Origin: Dethiosulfatarculus sandiegensis
GTDB taxonomy: Bacteria > Desulfobacterota > Desulfarculia > Desulfarculales > Desulfarculaceae
Direction of reading: 5' to 3'
DNA: 64,000 bases
NCBI RefSeq assembly: GCF_000931935.2
Contig: NZ_AZAC01000012.1
Location: 1 to 64,000 of the forward strand
The notes beneath the pieces are model-generated. The model saw only the letters and a list, made by a program, of their open reading frames with translations. It was not told where the DNA came from and ran no database searches. Shown in pieces: positions 43,652 to 52,703 of this stretch (position 1 is its first letter; each line of letters opens with the position of its first letter). Position numbers and translations under genes: made by a program.

Positions 43652-45085
43652 CTATAATTTGGTCCAGGTCTCGTTTTTTATAAGCCATTTACCCTTGCGG
43701 TAAACCAACTCCAACTTTTTGAGGCCCCTATCCTTGTGCCAATCCGAGGAGTAGAGCTGTATGAACTCCACTCGGGCCTGATTCCGGTTTAGAACCGTTA
43801 TCTTCAGGTCCTTGGCCCGAACCCGTATTACTTTGTAAACCTTATTTAAGTAGCGTTTACGCTTTTTCCATTGCGTTTTGTTTATATTCCCGCTTTTAAA
43901 ATCACGGGCATAATAGCCCATGTAAAGGTTCAATTTCTTGGCCTGCCAGACATGCATCCAGGACTTAAGCATCCTTTCAATCTGTTTTTTGGCATTAACC
44001 TTTGGCTCAGTTTTTATAGCGGCAGGTTTTTTGGGGGTCTGGGCAGGTTCATGTGACTTGGCCGTGGCCAGCACAATCTCCTTGGGAGCCAGGGCAATCA
44101 AACGCTTTGCCTGGGTCAGATCGGACACCACCCAGTCCCCTTTTAACGCACTGGCAGAGGAGGGATCATTTCCGTTTAAGAAAAACCTCCTGGTAACCAG
44201 TATTTCTTTGCGCCTTGACTTTTTGATGACCTGATCAGCCACCAGTATCCAATGCGAATCCAGGCCCAGAAGCATCATGCCCCTGTTTGAAAGCTCAATT
44301 TTGCTGTTTTTACCCAGATGGGCCAAATTGGGGGCCAGGGAGGCCAGCTTGGCCGGAAGCTTGGGCCCTTTACTGCTGCGCAGGGCCAGAGAGGGGCCTT
44401 TGGGGGCGAGATTAAAATTTTTAACCCACTTTTCCAAATCCAACAGATAATTACAGGACCTCACCCTTTTTTTCAGGTCAGCCAGGTGAAAACTCTTAAC
44501 CACCACCACAGGCGTTAATTGCTCTTTGATTAAAGGAGCCACAACATCCAGATCCTGATTCCGCATGACAATACAACCATTACTGGCCCGCGGTTTCAAT
44601 TTTTGGTTGGTGCCGTGGATATAAATGCCGTTACCGCTGTGCCCCTGCTCCCGATCAAAAGGATTGGGAAAATTCAAATGAATAGCCTGGTCGCCGAATA
44701 TGGTGACCTTGTTGTCCTTATAGCGGTGGGTGGTGAAATAAATCCCCTCGGGAGTTCTTTCATCACCTTCTTTCTGTTTATCGCCCGGACGGCTGCCGGT
44801 GGAACAGGGATATTCATATTCCAATTCCAGATCGCCCAAATATCGGAAGACCATAAAGCTTTGCCTGCTTTTATCCACCACCACAAAACGGGAGTCGCTT
44901 ACCTTTCCCTGATAGCAAAAGGTAAATATCGGGGATTTGTTTTTATGTTCGGAATCTTCTTGAACGGCATGAGCCATACGGGGAGTTATTAAAAGATAAA
45001 AAAGAAGACAGAACCCTAAAAAAGAAAGAGTAATCGCCCTGATTAGCAAACCGCGATTATCAGCTAAAAAACAGATTGGGAGCAT
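43652..45085 (-). CDS. Csd6/Pgp2-like L,D-transpeptidase family protein
   Basis: 477 residues from ATG 45085; an earlier TTG at 45169 lacks support. Signal/anchor helix AITLSFLGFCLLFYLLI. YkuD domain: RFVVVDKSRQSFMVFRYLG, TPEGIYFTTHRY, IHLNFPNP, and the active-site stretch GIYIHGTNQ...SNGCIVM with His157 and Cys171. The C-terminal third is an NTF2-like domain (WMHVWQAKKLNLYMGYYA...YSSDWHKDRGLKKLELVYRKGKWLIKNE). That combination is the Csd6/Pgp2 architecture, enzymes that trim or modify peptidoglycan tetrapeptides to control helical shape. Lies 166 nt upstream of the membrane-protein gene on the same strand. Confidence 0.87.
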   Translation of the reverse strand: MLPICFLADNRGLLIRAITLSFLGFCLLFYLLITPRMAHAVQEDSEHKNKSPIFTFCYQGKVSDSRFVVVDKSRQSFMVFRYLGDLELEYEYPCSTGSRPGDKQKEGDERTPEGIYFTTHRYKDNKVTIFGDQAIHLNFPNPFDREQGHSGNGIYIHGTNQKLKPRASNGCIVMRNQDLDVVAPLIKEQLTPVVVVKSFHLADLKKRVRSCNYLLDLEKWVKNFNLAPKGPSLALRSSKGPKLPAKLASLAPNLAHLGKNSKIELSNRGMMLLGLDSHWILVADQVIKKSRRKEILVTRRFFLNGNDPSSASALKGDWVVSDLTQAKRLIALAPKEIVLATAKSHEPAQTPKKPAAIKTEPKVNAKKQIERMLKSWMHVWQAKKLNLYMGYYARDFKSGNINKTQWKKRKRYLNKVYKVIRVRAKDLKITVLNRNQARVEFIQLYSSDWHKDRGLKKLELVYRKGKWLIKNETWTKL

Positions 45086-45479
45086 ATCATTTCCGTTACA
45101 ACCGAAGATTTTTAACAATCGCCACATGTAACACAGTCCCAGTATGACCAGGGTATAAAAAACAGGCAACCAAAAGTTGTAGTCAGCCTATTGCTGAAAT
45201 CGCCCTGGGCCCGATATCATGCGGCCCTTTAACAACCGATGTGTAGCGTGACTGTTAAGTACAGAACATAGGAAAGAGACTTTACCTGAGATCAGACAGC
45301 TTTGCATCCTCAAGTATGCAATGGAGTGGAACCGGGCTTCTTTGCAAACTGTTTATCTGTTTCTTGCTTTCAATTTTAAACCACGCGAGAAACACCACCG
45401 ATTGTATCCCTCCTTTTTTTTCTACTATATTTAGTGGTTCCGTAACAAGATTTTTTCTATTCATAAACCAAAAAAAAGT

Positions 45480-45509
45480 TTGACACTCAAAGCCCGGCCA
45501 TGCTAGATT
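45480..45509 (+). promoter_or_regulatory. Sigma-70 promoter of the fadNAE operon
   Basis: TTGACA at 45480-45485, 18 nt, then an extended -10 (TGC-TAGATT, hexamer at 45504-45509). Start of transcription would be near 45516, directly beside the operator at 45518. Confidence 0.7.
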
Positions 45510-45517
45510 CTCTAAAA

Positions 45518-45537
45518 ATGAATGAAAACTCATTCAT
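45518..45537. promoter_or_regulatory. FadR (YsiA, TetR-family)-type operator
   Basis: ATGAATGA-AAAC-TCATTCAT, a perfect 8+4+8 inverted repeat. It matches the B. subtilis FadR consensus TGAATGA-N4-TCATTCA, which is relieved by long-chain acyl-CoA. Position just downstream of the promoter fits repression. The repressor gene is not in the window. Confidence 0.8.
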
Positions 45538-45639
45538 AATTTTCCAAGCCAAGCCTTTTTATCACTCAAACGTCGCAATTGGATAAGATTTTTATTTATT
45601 CGTCCCCCAGGGCCGCTTACAGCTCCAAGGAGGTTTAAT

Positions 45640-48075
45640 ATGAGCCAACCCATCAAAAAGGTGGGCGTAATCGGCGCAGGTGTCATGGGCGCCACCATTG
45701 CCGCCCATACAGCAAACGTGGGTCTGCCCACTGTGCTGTTGGATATCGTGCCGCCCAAAATGCCCGAAAAGCTGCAAAAAAAAAGAGTCAAAGAGGATTC
45801 TCCCCAATTCAGGAATCTGTTTGCCCAAAACGGATTGACCGGCGCTCTGAAGGCCAGGCCTGCCGCATTCTATGTGCCTGAAGACGCTGATCTAATCACC
45901 ATCGGCAACCTGGAAGATGATCTGGATCTCTTAAAGGATTGCGACTGGATCGTTGAGGTGGTGGTGGAAAGGCTGGATATTAAAAAAGACCTTTTCTCCA
46001 AGCTGGAGACGGTCAGAAAGCCGGACTGCCTGGTCACCACAAACACCAGCGGCATCTCTGTGGCCGCCATGAGCGAGCACTTGAGCCTGGAGTTCCAGGA
46101 AAACTTCCTTGGCACCCACTTTTTCAACCCTCCCCGCTACATGAAACTCTTTGAGATCATAAGCGGCCCCAAGACCACCAGCGACGCCATGGAACGCATG
46201 GCTGAATTCGCGGAAAAGATCCTGGGCAAGGGTGTGGTTTTCGCCAAGGACACCCCAAACTTCATTGCCAACAGAATCGGTGTTTTTGCCGGCAACTATA
46301 CCAACCAGCTCATGCAGGAGATGGGATTCGGTATCGAGCAGGTCGACGCCCTGACAGGTCCGGTATTGGGCCGCCCCAAAATGGCCACTTACCGTCTGGC
46401 CGACTTGGTTGGCCTGGACGTCATGAGCCATGTTGCGGACAATGTTTATGAAAACTGCCCTGATGATGAAAAGCGAGACGTTTTCAAGGCTCCTGACTGG
46501 CTAAAGGAAATGATCGCCAAGGGATGGCTGGGCAACAAGACCAAGGGCGGGTTTTATAAAAAAACCAAAACGCCCGAAGGTAAAAAGGAAATCCTGGCCC
46601 TGGAATACCAGGCCCTGGAATACCGTCCCAAACAAAAGGCCAAGTTCGGCTCCCTGGAAGAAGCCAAGCAAAAATCCGGCGTAAACGCCAAGCTTAAATC
46701 CATGTTCTACGCCAAGGACAAGGGCGGGGAGTTTGTGTTCCGCCTTTTGGCAGAGACCCTGATTTATGCGGCCAACCGGGTGCCTGAGATCAGCGACGAT
46801 TTAGTTAATATAGATAACGGCATGAAATGGGGCTTTAACTGGAAACTTGGCCCCTTTGAGACCTGGGACGCCCTGGGGCTCGTCAAATCAGCCGATCTTA
46901 TGAAAAACGCGGGCTACGCCCTGCCCTCCTGGGTCGAGGAGATGCTGGCAAACGGATTTGAATCCTTTTATCAGTACAAGGCAGGCAAGCTCTCCTATTA
47001 CGACCAGGCCCAAAAGGCATATCTCCCGGTCGAGGTGTCTCCCAAGATAATCCTCCTTAAATCCTTAAAGGATCAGGACAAGACGGTTATCGAAAACAAG
47101 GGAGCTTCCCTGATTGATCTGGGAGACGGTGTCGCCTGCCTGGAGTTCCACAGCAAGATGAATTCTTTGGGGCCTGAAGTCATCACCTTGATGGACAAGA
47201 GTCTGGAAAAGGTGGCAACAGACTTTGACGGTCTGGTTCTGGCCAACCACGGCTCAAACTTCAGTGTGGGGGCAAACCTCATGCTGGTCTTGTTCACCGC
47301 CCAGGAAGAAGAGTGGGATGAACTGGAATTCATGGTCAAAAAATTCCAGGACACCCTTATGAAGCTGAAACTCTTTGAAAAACCCGTAGTTGCCGCACCC
47401 CATCAGATGGCCTTGGGCGGTGGTTGCGAGGTTTGCCTGGCCTCTGACCGGGTGGTGGCCGCGGCCGAGACCTATATCGGCCTGGTGGAGGTCGGCGTGG
47501 GCGTGATCCCGGCCGGCGGCGGCACCAAGGAGCTGCTCATAAGAAACACTCACGAGCGCGTATTCAAGGTGGAAAGAGGAGGCCTCTATCCCAAGCAGCC
47601 CTTCCTTCTGCCTTTTGCGGCCAGGCCCTTTGAGACCATAGCCATGGCCAAGGTGGCCACCAGCGCCAAGGAAGCCCAGAAGATGGGCATCTTGCGCTAT
47701 ACGGACAAAATCTCCATTAACGGCGATTACCGCATCAAGGCGGCCAAGGACAATGTCCTGGCCATGAACCTGGCCGGTTACACCCCGCCCAAGCCCCTGG
47801 AAAAGATAAGGGTCATGGGACAGGATGCCATGGGCGTCTTTAAATACGCCATATACAACCTGCAAAAAGCGGGATTTGTGACCGATCACGACGTAACCGT
47901 GGCCACCAAGGTGGCCGAGGTGATCACAGGCGGCAAGGTCCTGCCGGATACCTATGTGAGCGAACAGTATCTCCTTGATCTGGAAAGGGAGGCCTTCTTG
48001 AGCCTCTGCGGAACCAGGGAGACCCAGGCCAGAATGGCCCATATGCTCAAGACCGGCAAACCGTTGCGCAATTGA
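45640..48075 (+). CDS. fadN: FadN-type 3-hydroxyacyl-CoA dehydrogenase / enoyl-CoA hydratase
   Basis: 811 residues, ATG six nt after AAGGAGG. Dehydrogenase first (residues 1-400: VGVIGAGVMGATIAAHTANVG, catalytic His in LGTHFFNPPRYM, PNFIANRIG), then enoyl-CoA hydratase (residues about 490-720: VLANHGSNFSVGANL, ALGGGCEVCLASD, GLVEVGVGVIPAGGGTKEL). This order is FadN-like and reversed from E. coli FadB. It hydrates trans-2-enoyl-CoA and oxidises the product to 3-ketoacyl-CoA with NAD. First gene of the fadNAE operon under the FadR-type operator. Confidence 0.95.
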   Translation: MSQPIKKVGVIGAGVMGATIAAHTANVGLPTVLLDIVPPKMPEKLQKKRVKEDSPQFRNLFAQNGLTGALKARPAAFYVPEDADLITIGNLEDDLDLLKDCDWIVEVVVERLDIKKDLFSKLETVRKPDCLVTTNTSGISVAAMSEHLSLEFQENFLGTHFFNPPRYMKLFEIISGPKTTSDAMERMAEFAEKILGKGVVFAKDTPNFIANRIGVFAGNYTNQLMQEMGFGIEQVDALTGPVLGRPKMATYRLADLVGLDVMSHVADNVYENCPDDEKRDVFKAPDWLKEMIAKGWLGNKTKGGFYKKTKTPEGKKEILALEYQALEYRPKQKAKFGSLEEAKQKSGVNAKLKSMFYAKDKGGEFVFRLLAETLIYAANRVPEISDDLVNIDNGMKWGFNWKLGPFETWDALGLVKSADLMKNAGYALPSWVEEMLANGFESFYQYKAGKLSYYDQAQKAYLPVEVSPKIILLKSLKDQDKTVIENKGASLIDLGDGVACLEFHSKMNSLGPEVITLMDKSLEKVATDFDGLVLANHGSNFSVGANLMLVLFTAQEEEWDELEFMVKKFQDTLMKLKLFEKPVVAAPHQMALGGGCEVCLASDRVVAAAETYIGLVEVGVGVIPAGGGTKELLIRNTHERVFKVERGGLYPKQPFLLPFAARPFETIAMAKVATSAKEAQKMGILRYTDKISINGDYRIKAAKDNVLAMNLAGYTPPKPLEKIRVMGQDAMGVFKYAIYNLQKAGFVTDHDVTVATKVAEVITGGKVLPDTYVSEQYLLDLEREAFLSLCGTRETQARMAHMLKTGKPLRN

Positions 48076-48084
48076 TCCAGAAAC

Positions 48085-48153
48085 GAAATGGAAGAGGGCC
48101 ATCGAATGGTGGCATGGGAAGCGGGAAGTTAACCATAGGCCCTCTTCCATTTC
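48085..48153. repeat. 16-bp inverted repeat between fadN and fadA
   Basis: GAAATGGAAGAGGGCC (48085-48100) and its exact complement (48138-48153) flank 37 nt. No T tract follows on the plus strand, so it is more likely an mRNA stability or processing element than a terminator. Confidence 0.65.
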
Positions 48154-48199
48154 CACCCATGAGGCTAAAAGGCTTTAACCAAGCCTTGGGAGGATACAA

Positions 48200-49387
48200 A
48201 TGAGAGAAGCCGTGATTGTTTCGGCCGTGCGTACCGCAGTGGGCCGGGCCCCCAGGGGGAGCCTGCGCCTGACCAGGCCAGAATACATGGGCTCTGTGGT
48301 GCTGAAAGAGGTGTTGAACCGCACTCCGGGCCTTGACCCCAAGGATATAGACGACGTTATTGTGGGCTGCACCTTTCCGGAGGCTGAACAGGGCCTCAAC
48401 CTGGGCAGGGTGCTGGTCTCCAAAAGCGGATTGCCTGATGAAGTCCCGGGCATGACGGTGAACCGTTTCTGCTGCTCGGGACTCCAGACCATCTCCATTG
48501 CCTGCGAGCGCATCATGTGCGGCATGGCCGAAGTTATAGTGGCCGGCGGTGTGGAATCCATGAGCATGATTCCAATGGGTGGCAATATGATGAGCGTTGA
48601 CCCGGACCTGGCCTCTGACCGCCCCTGGGCCTATGAAGGCATGGGCATGACCGCGGAAAACGTGGCCGCTGATTTTAATATCGGCCGCGAAGAGATGGAC
48701 GAAATTTCGGTCCGCTCCAATGAACTGGCCCTCAAGGCGATTGCGGAAGGCAAGTTCAAGGACGAGATCGTTCCCTTGACCATTAAAAAACAGCGCCCCA
48801 AGAAAAACGGCCATTTTGAGATCTATGAAGAGGTCTTCGACACAGACGAAGGCCCCAGGGCGGGCACCACCATGGAAGGGCTGGCCAAGCTTAAACCCGC
48901 CTTTAAACAGGGTGGAGTCATTACGGCCGGAAACTCTTCACAGATGTCCGACGGCGCGTCCATGTTGGTCTGCATGTCCAAGGAAAAGGCCAAGGAGCTG
49001 GGGTTGAAGCCGCTTTTGACCTACCGTTCCTATGCAGTGGCCGGGGTGGATCCCCGCTACATGGGCATAGGCCCGGTTGCCGCCATTCCCAAGGCCCTTA
49101 AGCTGGCCGGGGTGACTATGGATGACATGAACCTGATCGAGTTGAACGAAGCCTTTGGCTCCCAGGCGATTTACTGCGTGCGCGAGCTGGGCATCAACAT
49201 GGATATAACCAACGTAAACGGCGGGGCCATTGCCCTGGGTCACCCCCTCGGCTGCACCGGGGCGAAACTCACCACCCAGCTTGCCTATGAAATGGGGCGC
49301 AGAGGCTCGGACTGCCGTTGGGGCCTGGTCTCCATGTGCATCGGCTTTGGTATGGGCGCAGCCGGTATTTTTGAAAAAGAAGACTAA
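48200..49387 (+). CDS. fadA: 3-ketoacyl-CoA thiolase (acetyl-CoA acyltransferase)
   Basis: 395 residues, ATG 48200 six nt after GGGAGG. Active-site Cys91 in [11 protein letters not shown] (the next residue is Cys where Ser or Ala is usual), [11 protein letters not shown], catalytic His in [15 protein letters not shown], and the second Cys in [14 protein letters not shown]. Cleaves 3-ketoacyl-CoA with CoA to acetyl-CoA and a shortened acyl-CoA, the last step of the beta-oxidation cycle. Confidence 0.95.
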   Translation: MREAVIVSAVRTAVGRAPRGSLRLTRPEYMGSVVLKEVLNRTPGLDPKDIDDVIVGCTFPEAEQGLNLGRVLVSKSGLPDEVPGMTVNRFCCSGLQTISIACERIMCGMAEVIVAGGVESMSMIPMGGNMMSVDPDLASDRPWAYEGMGMTAENVAADFNIGREEMDEISVRSNELALKAIAEGKFKDEIVPLTIKKQRPKKNGHFEIYEEVFDTDEGPRAGTTMEGLAKLKPAFKQGGVITAGNSSQMSDGASMLVCMSKEKAKELGLKPLLTYRSYAVAGVDPRYMGIGPVAAIPKALKLAGVTMDDMNLIELNEAFGSQAIYCVRELGINMDITNVNGGAIALGHPLGCTGAKLTTQLAYEMGRRGSDCRWGLVSMCIGFGMGAAGIFEKED

Positions 49388-49390
49388 AAA

Positions 49391-49421
49391 AAACCGGCCG
49401 CCTTTGAAAACCGGCCGGTTT
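49391..49421. repeat. Short hairpin between fadA and fadE
   Basis: AAACCGGCC (49391-49399) and GGCCGGTTT (49413-49421) with a 13-nt loop. Intercistronic; no T tract after it on the plus strand. Confidence 0.6.
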
Positions 49422-49443
49422 CATACAGAAGGGAGTCATGTTC

Positions 49444-51237
49444 ATGTCTGAAGCCCAAAAGCCCCAAGGCGGCGCTTTTATTGTCACTCCGCTTGATCAG
49501 GCGCATTGTTTCACTCCTGAGGAGCTCTCAGACGAGCACCGCATGATCTACAAGACAACCAGGGACTTTGTAACCAACGAAATCTGGCCTAAAGACGAAA
49601 TTATAGAACAGAAAAACGAAGAACTGGTAAGAAGCATCTTCGACCAGGCAGGTGAGCTGGGACTCCTGGGTTCGGACGTGCCCGAAGATTTCGGCGGCCT
49701 GGGCCTGGACAAGGTTTCCACCTGCGTGATCACCGAAGCCATGGGTGACGCCGGATCTCTGGCGGTTTCCTTTGGCGCACACACAGGCATCGGCACCTTG
49801 CCTATCGTGTACTACGGTAATCAAGAGCAAAAGGAAAAATACCTGCCCGGTTTGGCCGCAGGCAACAAGATAGGCGCCTATGGGCTCACCGAGTCCGGCG
49901 CCGGTTCGGACGCGGTCGGCGGTTGCCGCACCAAGGCCGTTTTAAGCGAAAACGGCAAGCACTATGTCTTGAATGGTGAGAAGCTCTTCATCACCAACGG
50001 CGGCTGGGCGGACTACTTTATCGTATTCGCCAAAATCAATGGCACGGATTTCTCGGCCTTTATAGTGGAGCGCGATTTCCCGGGCGTTTCCACCGGGGCG
50101 GAAGAAAAGAAGCTCGGCATCAATGGCAGCAGCACCACAACCATTATTCTGGAAGACGCCCAGGTGCCGGTGGAAAACCTGCTTTACCAGCAGGGCAAGG
50201 GTCATCACATTGCCCTTAACGTCCTTAACATAGGCCGTTATAAACTCGGCGCAGCCACGGTCGGCGGTTGCAAGGGCGCCTTTAAGCTGGCGGTTAACTA
50301 TGCCAACGAGCGCCAGCAGTTCGGAAGGCCCATTTCCGGCTTTGGCATGATGCAAGAGAAGCTTGCACAAATGGCCACAAAGATATATGTTACTGAATCG
50401 GTGAACTACCGTACGGTGGGGCTAATCGAAAATTCCCTCAAAGGCGTTGACATGAACGCCGAGGGCTATGCCGAACAAGCCAGCGAAGCCATACGGGAGT
50501 TTGCCATCGAATGCGCCATCTGCAAGGTCTTGGGCTCTGAAATTCTAGATTTCGTTGTGGATGAGACTGTACAGATACATGGCGGATACGGCTATACCGC
50601 TGAATTCAAAGCCGAGCGTTTCTACAGAGACGCCCGCATCAACCGCATCTTCGAAGGAACCAACGAAGTCAACCGTCTTCTGGTTCCCGGCGAGCTTCTC
50701 AAAAGAGCTGTCAAGGGCAAACTTCCTCTGATGGCCGCCGGTCAGAAACTTCTGGGCGAAATCATGGATTACTCGCCCATGATGGTTGAGTTGCCTGACG
50801 AGCCTTTGGCCCTTCAGGAACATATGGTTGAAATGAGCAAAAAAGCGGTTATCTTTGTGGCCGGTGTGGCACTGCAGAAATACATGCAAAAACTGGCTCA
50901 CGAACAGGAACTGCTGGCCCGTGTTTCTGATATGATTATTGAAGTCTTTGCCATGGAGGCCGCGGTTATCCGGGCCAAAAAGGCAGTGGCCGCCCTGGGC
51001 GAGGAAAAGGCCTCCTTCCACCTGGATGTGGTCAAGGCCTATGTAGATCAGGCCATACCCAGGATTGACAACTGGGCGAAAAACGCCGTAGCCTATGTGG
51101 CGGACGGAGATGACTTGCGCACCCAGTTGATGGGGCTTAAAAAGCTTTTGAAATATCAGCCCTTGAACTCAATTGAGCTGAACAAGCGCATTGCCAAAAG
51201 GGTGATTGAAAAGCCGGGCTATCCCCTGGAATACTAG
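49444..51237 (+). CDS. fadE: Acyl-CoA dehydrogenase, FadE (long-chain) type
   Basis: 597 residues from ATG 49444 (an ATG two codons upstream sits too close to GGGAG). Acyl-CoA dehydrogenase fold in residues about 20-420: AYGLTESGAGSDAVG, LNGEKLFITNGG, QQFGRPISGFGMMQEKLAQM, IHGGYGYTAEFKAERFYRDARI and catalytic Glu in IFEGTNEVNR. A C-terminal helical extension of about 170 residues follows, as in B. subtilis FadE and VLCAD-like enzymes. Makes the trans-2 double bond with FAD; electrons go to ETF. Ends the operon. Confidence 0.94.
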   Translation: MSEAQKPQGGAFIVTPLDQAHCFTPEELSDEHRMIYKTTRDFVTNEIWPKDEIIEQKNEELVRSIFDQAGELGLLGSDVPEDFGGLGLDKVSTCVITEAMGDAGSLAVSFGAHTGIGTLPIVYYGNQEQKEKYLPGLAAGNKIGAYGLTESGAGSDAVGGCRTKAVLSENGKHYVLNGEKLFITNGGWADYFIVFAKINGTDFSAFIVERDFPGVSTGAEEKKLGINGSSTTTIILEDAQVPVENLLYQQGKGHHIALNVLNIGRYKLGAATVGGCKGAFKLAVNYANERQQFGRPISGFGMMQEKLAQMATKIYVTESVNYRTVGLIENSLKGVDMNAEGYAEQASEAIREFAIECAICKVLGSEILDFVVDETVQIHGGYGYTAEFKAERFYRDARINRIFEGTNEVNRLLVPGELLKRAVKGKLPLMAAGQKLLGEIMDYSPMMVELPDEPLALQEHMVEMSKKAVIFVAGVALQKYMQKLAHEQELLARVSDMIIEVFAMEAAVIRAKKAVAALGEEKASFHLDVVKAYVDQAIPRIDNWAKNAVAYVADGDDLRTQLMGLKKLLKYQPLNSIELNKRIAKRVIEKPGYPLEY

Positions 51238-51540
51238 CTGATTTTAATCTCCCGACGGAATGCCGGGCTAATAGCATTCCACCCTCCCAAGTACAGAGGC
51301 CCGTCGGTTCCCTCCCATACCGGCGGGCCTCCTTCCTTTTAATTTCAAAGATAAGAAACCCTTAAAACAGTTAACTCTTCTTAATTGACTTCCCTTGAAT
51401 ACCCCTCTAAAATTAAAGTAATCGGGCCCAAGAAGGGTTCACAAAATGGAAAGCCAGAAGGCTTTCAGGAATAATCTCAAACCTTAACCGGCGCCTTGAA
51501 AAGGTGCTCAAAGGCTTCCTAAGAAAGGGAGTGCAAAACC
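51238..51540. other. 303-nt region between fadE and the NicO-type gene
   Basis: Contains the fad terminator and the leader of the exporter gene. The leader has several GCC/GGC runs but I could not fit it to a NiCo or cobalamin riboswitch. AAGGGAG precedes the start by about 9 nt. Confidence 0.45.
51297..51336 (+). terminator. Intrinsic terminator of the fadNAE operon
   Basis: AGGCCCGTCGGT (51297-51308) pairs with ACCGGCGGGCCT (51319-51330; one G-T pair), then TCCTTCCTTTT. A smaller hairpin GGAATGC/GCATTCC lies just upstream (51257-51280). Confidence 0.75.
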
Positions 51541-52560
51541 ATGAAGGGTTTAGCAAAAACAGGCGGAGATTTGCGCCGAAAGCACCGTCCCGGTCATTCA
51601 TTATTGAACTTCCCTAAAATATTAACAAAATTCTTTTTAGTACTCCTGGGCATGGGGCTCGTTATGGGCTTGATGCAGCCCCACCCCGCTCTATCCGCCG
51701 AGGATCTGAGCAACCGGGTTGAGGGGATTCATCAGGGTATGGATCAACATGACCAGGATGATTGGGCGGCACTGAAAAAATACCTCCAGGCAGACAGCCT
51801 TAGCCCTGCTCTGGCAGGTGTCGCCCTATTGCTGGCCGCCGGGTTGGGAGCTTTGCATGCCTTGAGCCCTGGTCATGGCAAGGGCATGGTGGCGGCCTAT
51901 CTCATTGGATCCCGGGGACGCATAAAAGACGCGGTTTTTTTAGGCGGAGTAATGACCTTCACCCACGTGGTCAGCGTGATCATTTTGGGTTTGGTGGCGC
52001 TTTTCCTTTCCCAATATGTGCTGCCCGAAGATCTTTTCCCCTGGTTGGGGGTGTTTTCCGGGGCCTTGGTTTTCCTGGTGGGCTATTGGATGCTGGCTCA
52101 GAGGGCTTTGCATGCAGTCTCCCATACTCATCACCATCACGGCCCCGGCCATCACCACCCTCATTCCGGGTCAGACGGGGCCCATCACCATGAAACGCCT
52201 TTTTCCGGCGCAGCAAAAGATCAAAAGGGTGTATCCTGGCGAAGCCTTTTGTCCCTGGGTGTGGCAGGCGGTCTGGTCCCCTGCCCCACCGCCCTGGTGG
52301 TTTTGTTGGCCGCGGTTGCCCTTAACCGCATATCACTGGGGCTTTTGATGATCCTGTTCTTCAGCCTGGGCCTGGCCGCGGTGCTGATCCTGATCGGCAT
52401 CCTCACGGTCACTGCTTCCAAACTAACCGCCCGCTTCAGCGAATCCCAGGCCTGGATTCAGAAGGCGCCCATATTCAGCGCAGGCGTGGTCATGGTGGTT
52501 GGGATTTCCATTGCCTTTAATGCTGTTAAGGCGGCGGGGATTATTACTGTAAATATCTAA
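51541..52560 (+). CDS. Nickel/cobalt exporter, NicO/RcnA family
   Basis: 339 residues. Signal/first helix at about 28-48, then several membrane helices. Family metal motif HALSPGHGKGMVAAYLIG and a second metal-type motif GGVMTFTHVVSVIILG, a His-rich cytoplasmic loop (residues about 195-222: HTHHHHGPGHHHPH...HHH), and GGLVPCPTALVVLLAA. Exports Ni or Co, or loads them into periplasmic partners. Single-gene unit with a strong terminator. Confidence 0.9.
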   Translation: MKGLAKTGGDLRRKHRPGHSLLNFPKILTKFFLVLLGMGLVMGLMQPHPALSAEDLSNRVEGIHQGMDQHDQDDWAALKKYLQADSLSPALAGVALLLAAGLGALHALSPGHGKGMVAAYLIGSRGRIKDAVFLGGVMTFTHVVSVIILGLVALFLSQYVLPEDLFPWLGVFSGALVFLVGYWMLAQRALHAVSHTHHHHGPGHHHPHSGSDGAHHHETPFSGAAKDQKGVSWRSLLSLGVAGGLVPCPTALVVLLAAVALNRISLGLLMILFFSLGLAAVLILIGILTVTASKLTARFSESQAWIQKAPIFSAGVVMVVGISIAFNAVKAAGIITVNI

Positions 52561-52582
52561 TCTAACAAATCCGTGTTAATTG

Positions 52583-52620
52583 CCCGGTCAGCCGGTAAGG
52601 GGTTGGCCGGGTATTTTTTT
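52583..52620 (+). terminator. Intrinsic terminator after the NicO-type gene
   Basis: CCCGGTCAGCC (52583-52593) pairs with GGTTGGCCGGG (52601-52611), then TATTTTTTT. Confidence 0.85.
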
Positions 52621-52703
52621 GACCTCACCCGTTTGGGGGATTTGCCATTTCTCTGGCTTTGCTATCTAATTACCCAGGTGAAAAAATGAAAAAGGAGCGC
52701 ACC

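Larger units (their letters stand above)
45086..45639. other. 554-nt divergent intergenic region with the fad promoter and operator
   Basis: Between the divergent csd6-like and fadN-like genes. Its right part holds the extended -10 promoter at 45480 and the 20-bp FadR-type inverted repeat at 45518. The left part presumably holds the csd6-side promoter, not identified. No gene-sized frame is convincing. Confidence 0.6.

Noticed and set aside
45282..45533. 83-codon minus-strand frame beside the fad promoter
   Set aside because: It overlaps the promoter and has no support.
47254..48814. Long minus-strand frames across the fadN/fadA junction (300 and 255 codons)
   Set aside because: They are shadows of two clear beta-oxidation genes and have compositional bias (Gly/His/Gln).
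51401..51540. Possible NiCo or cobalamin riboswitch before the metal exporter
   Set aside because: No conserved core could be recognised by eye; a covariance-model search would decide.
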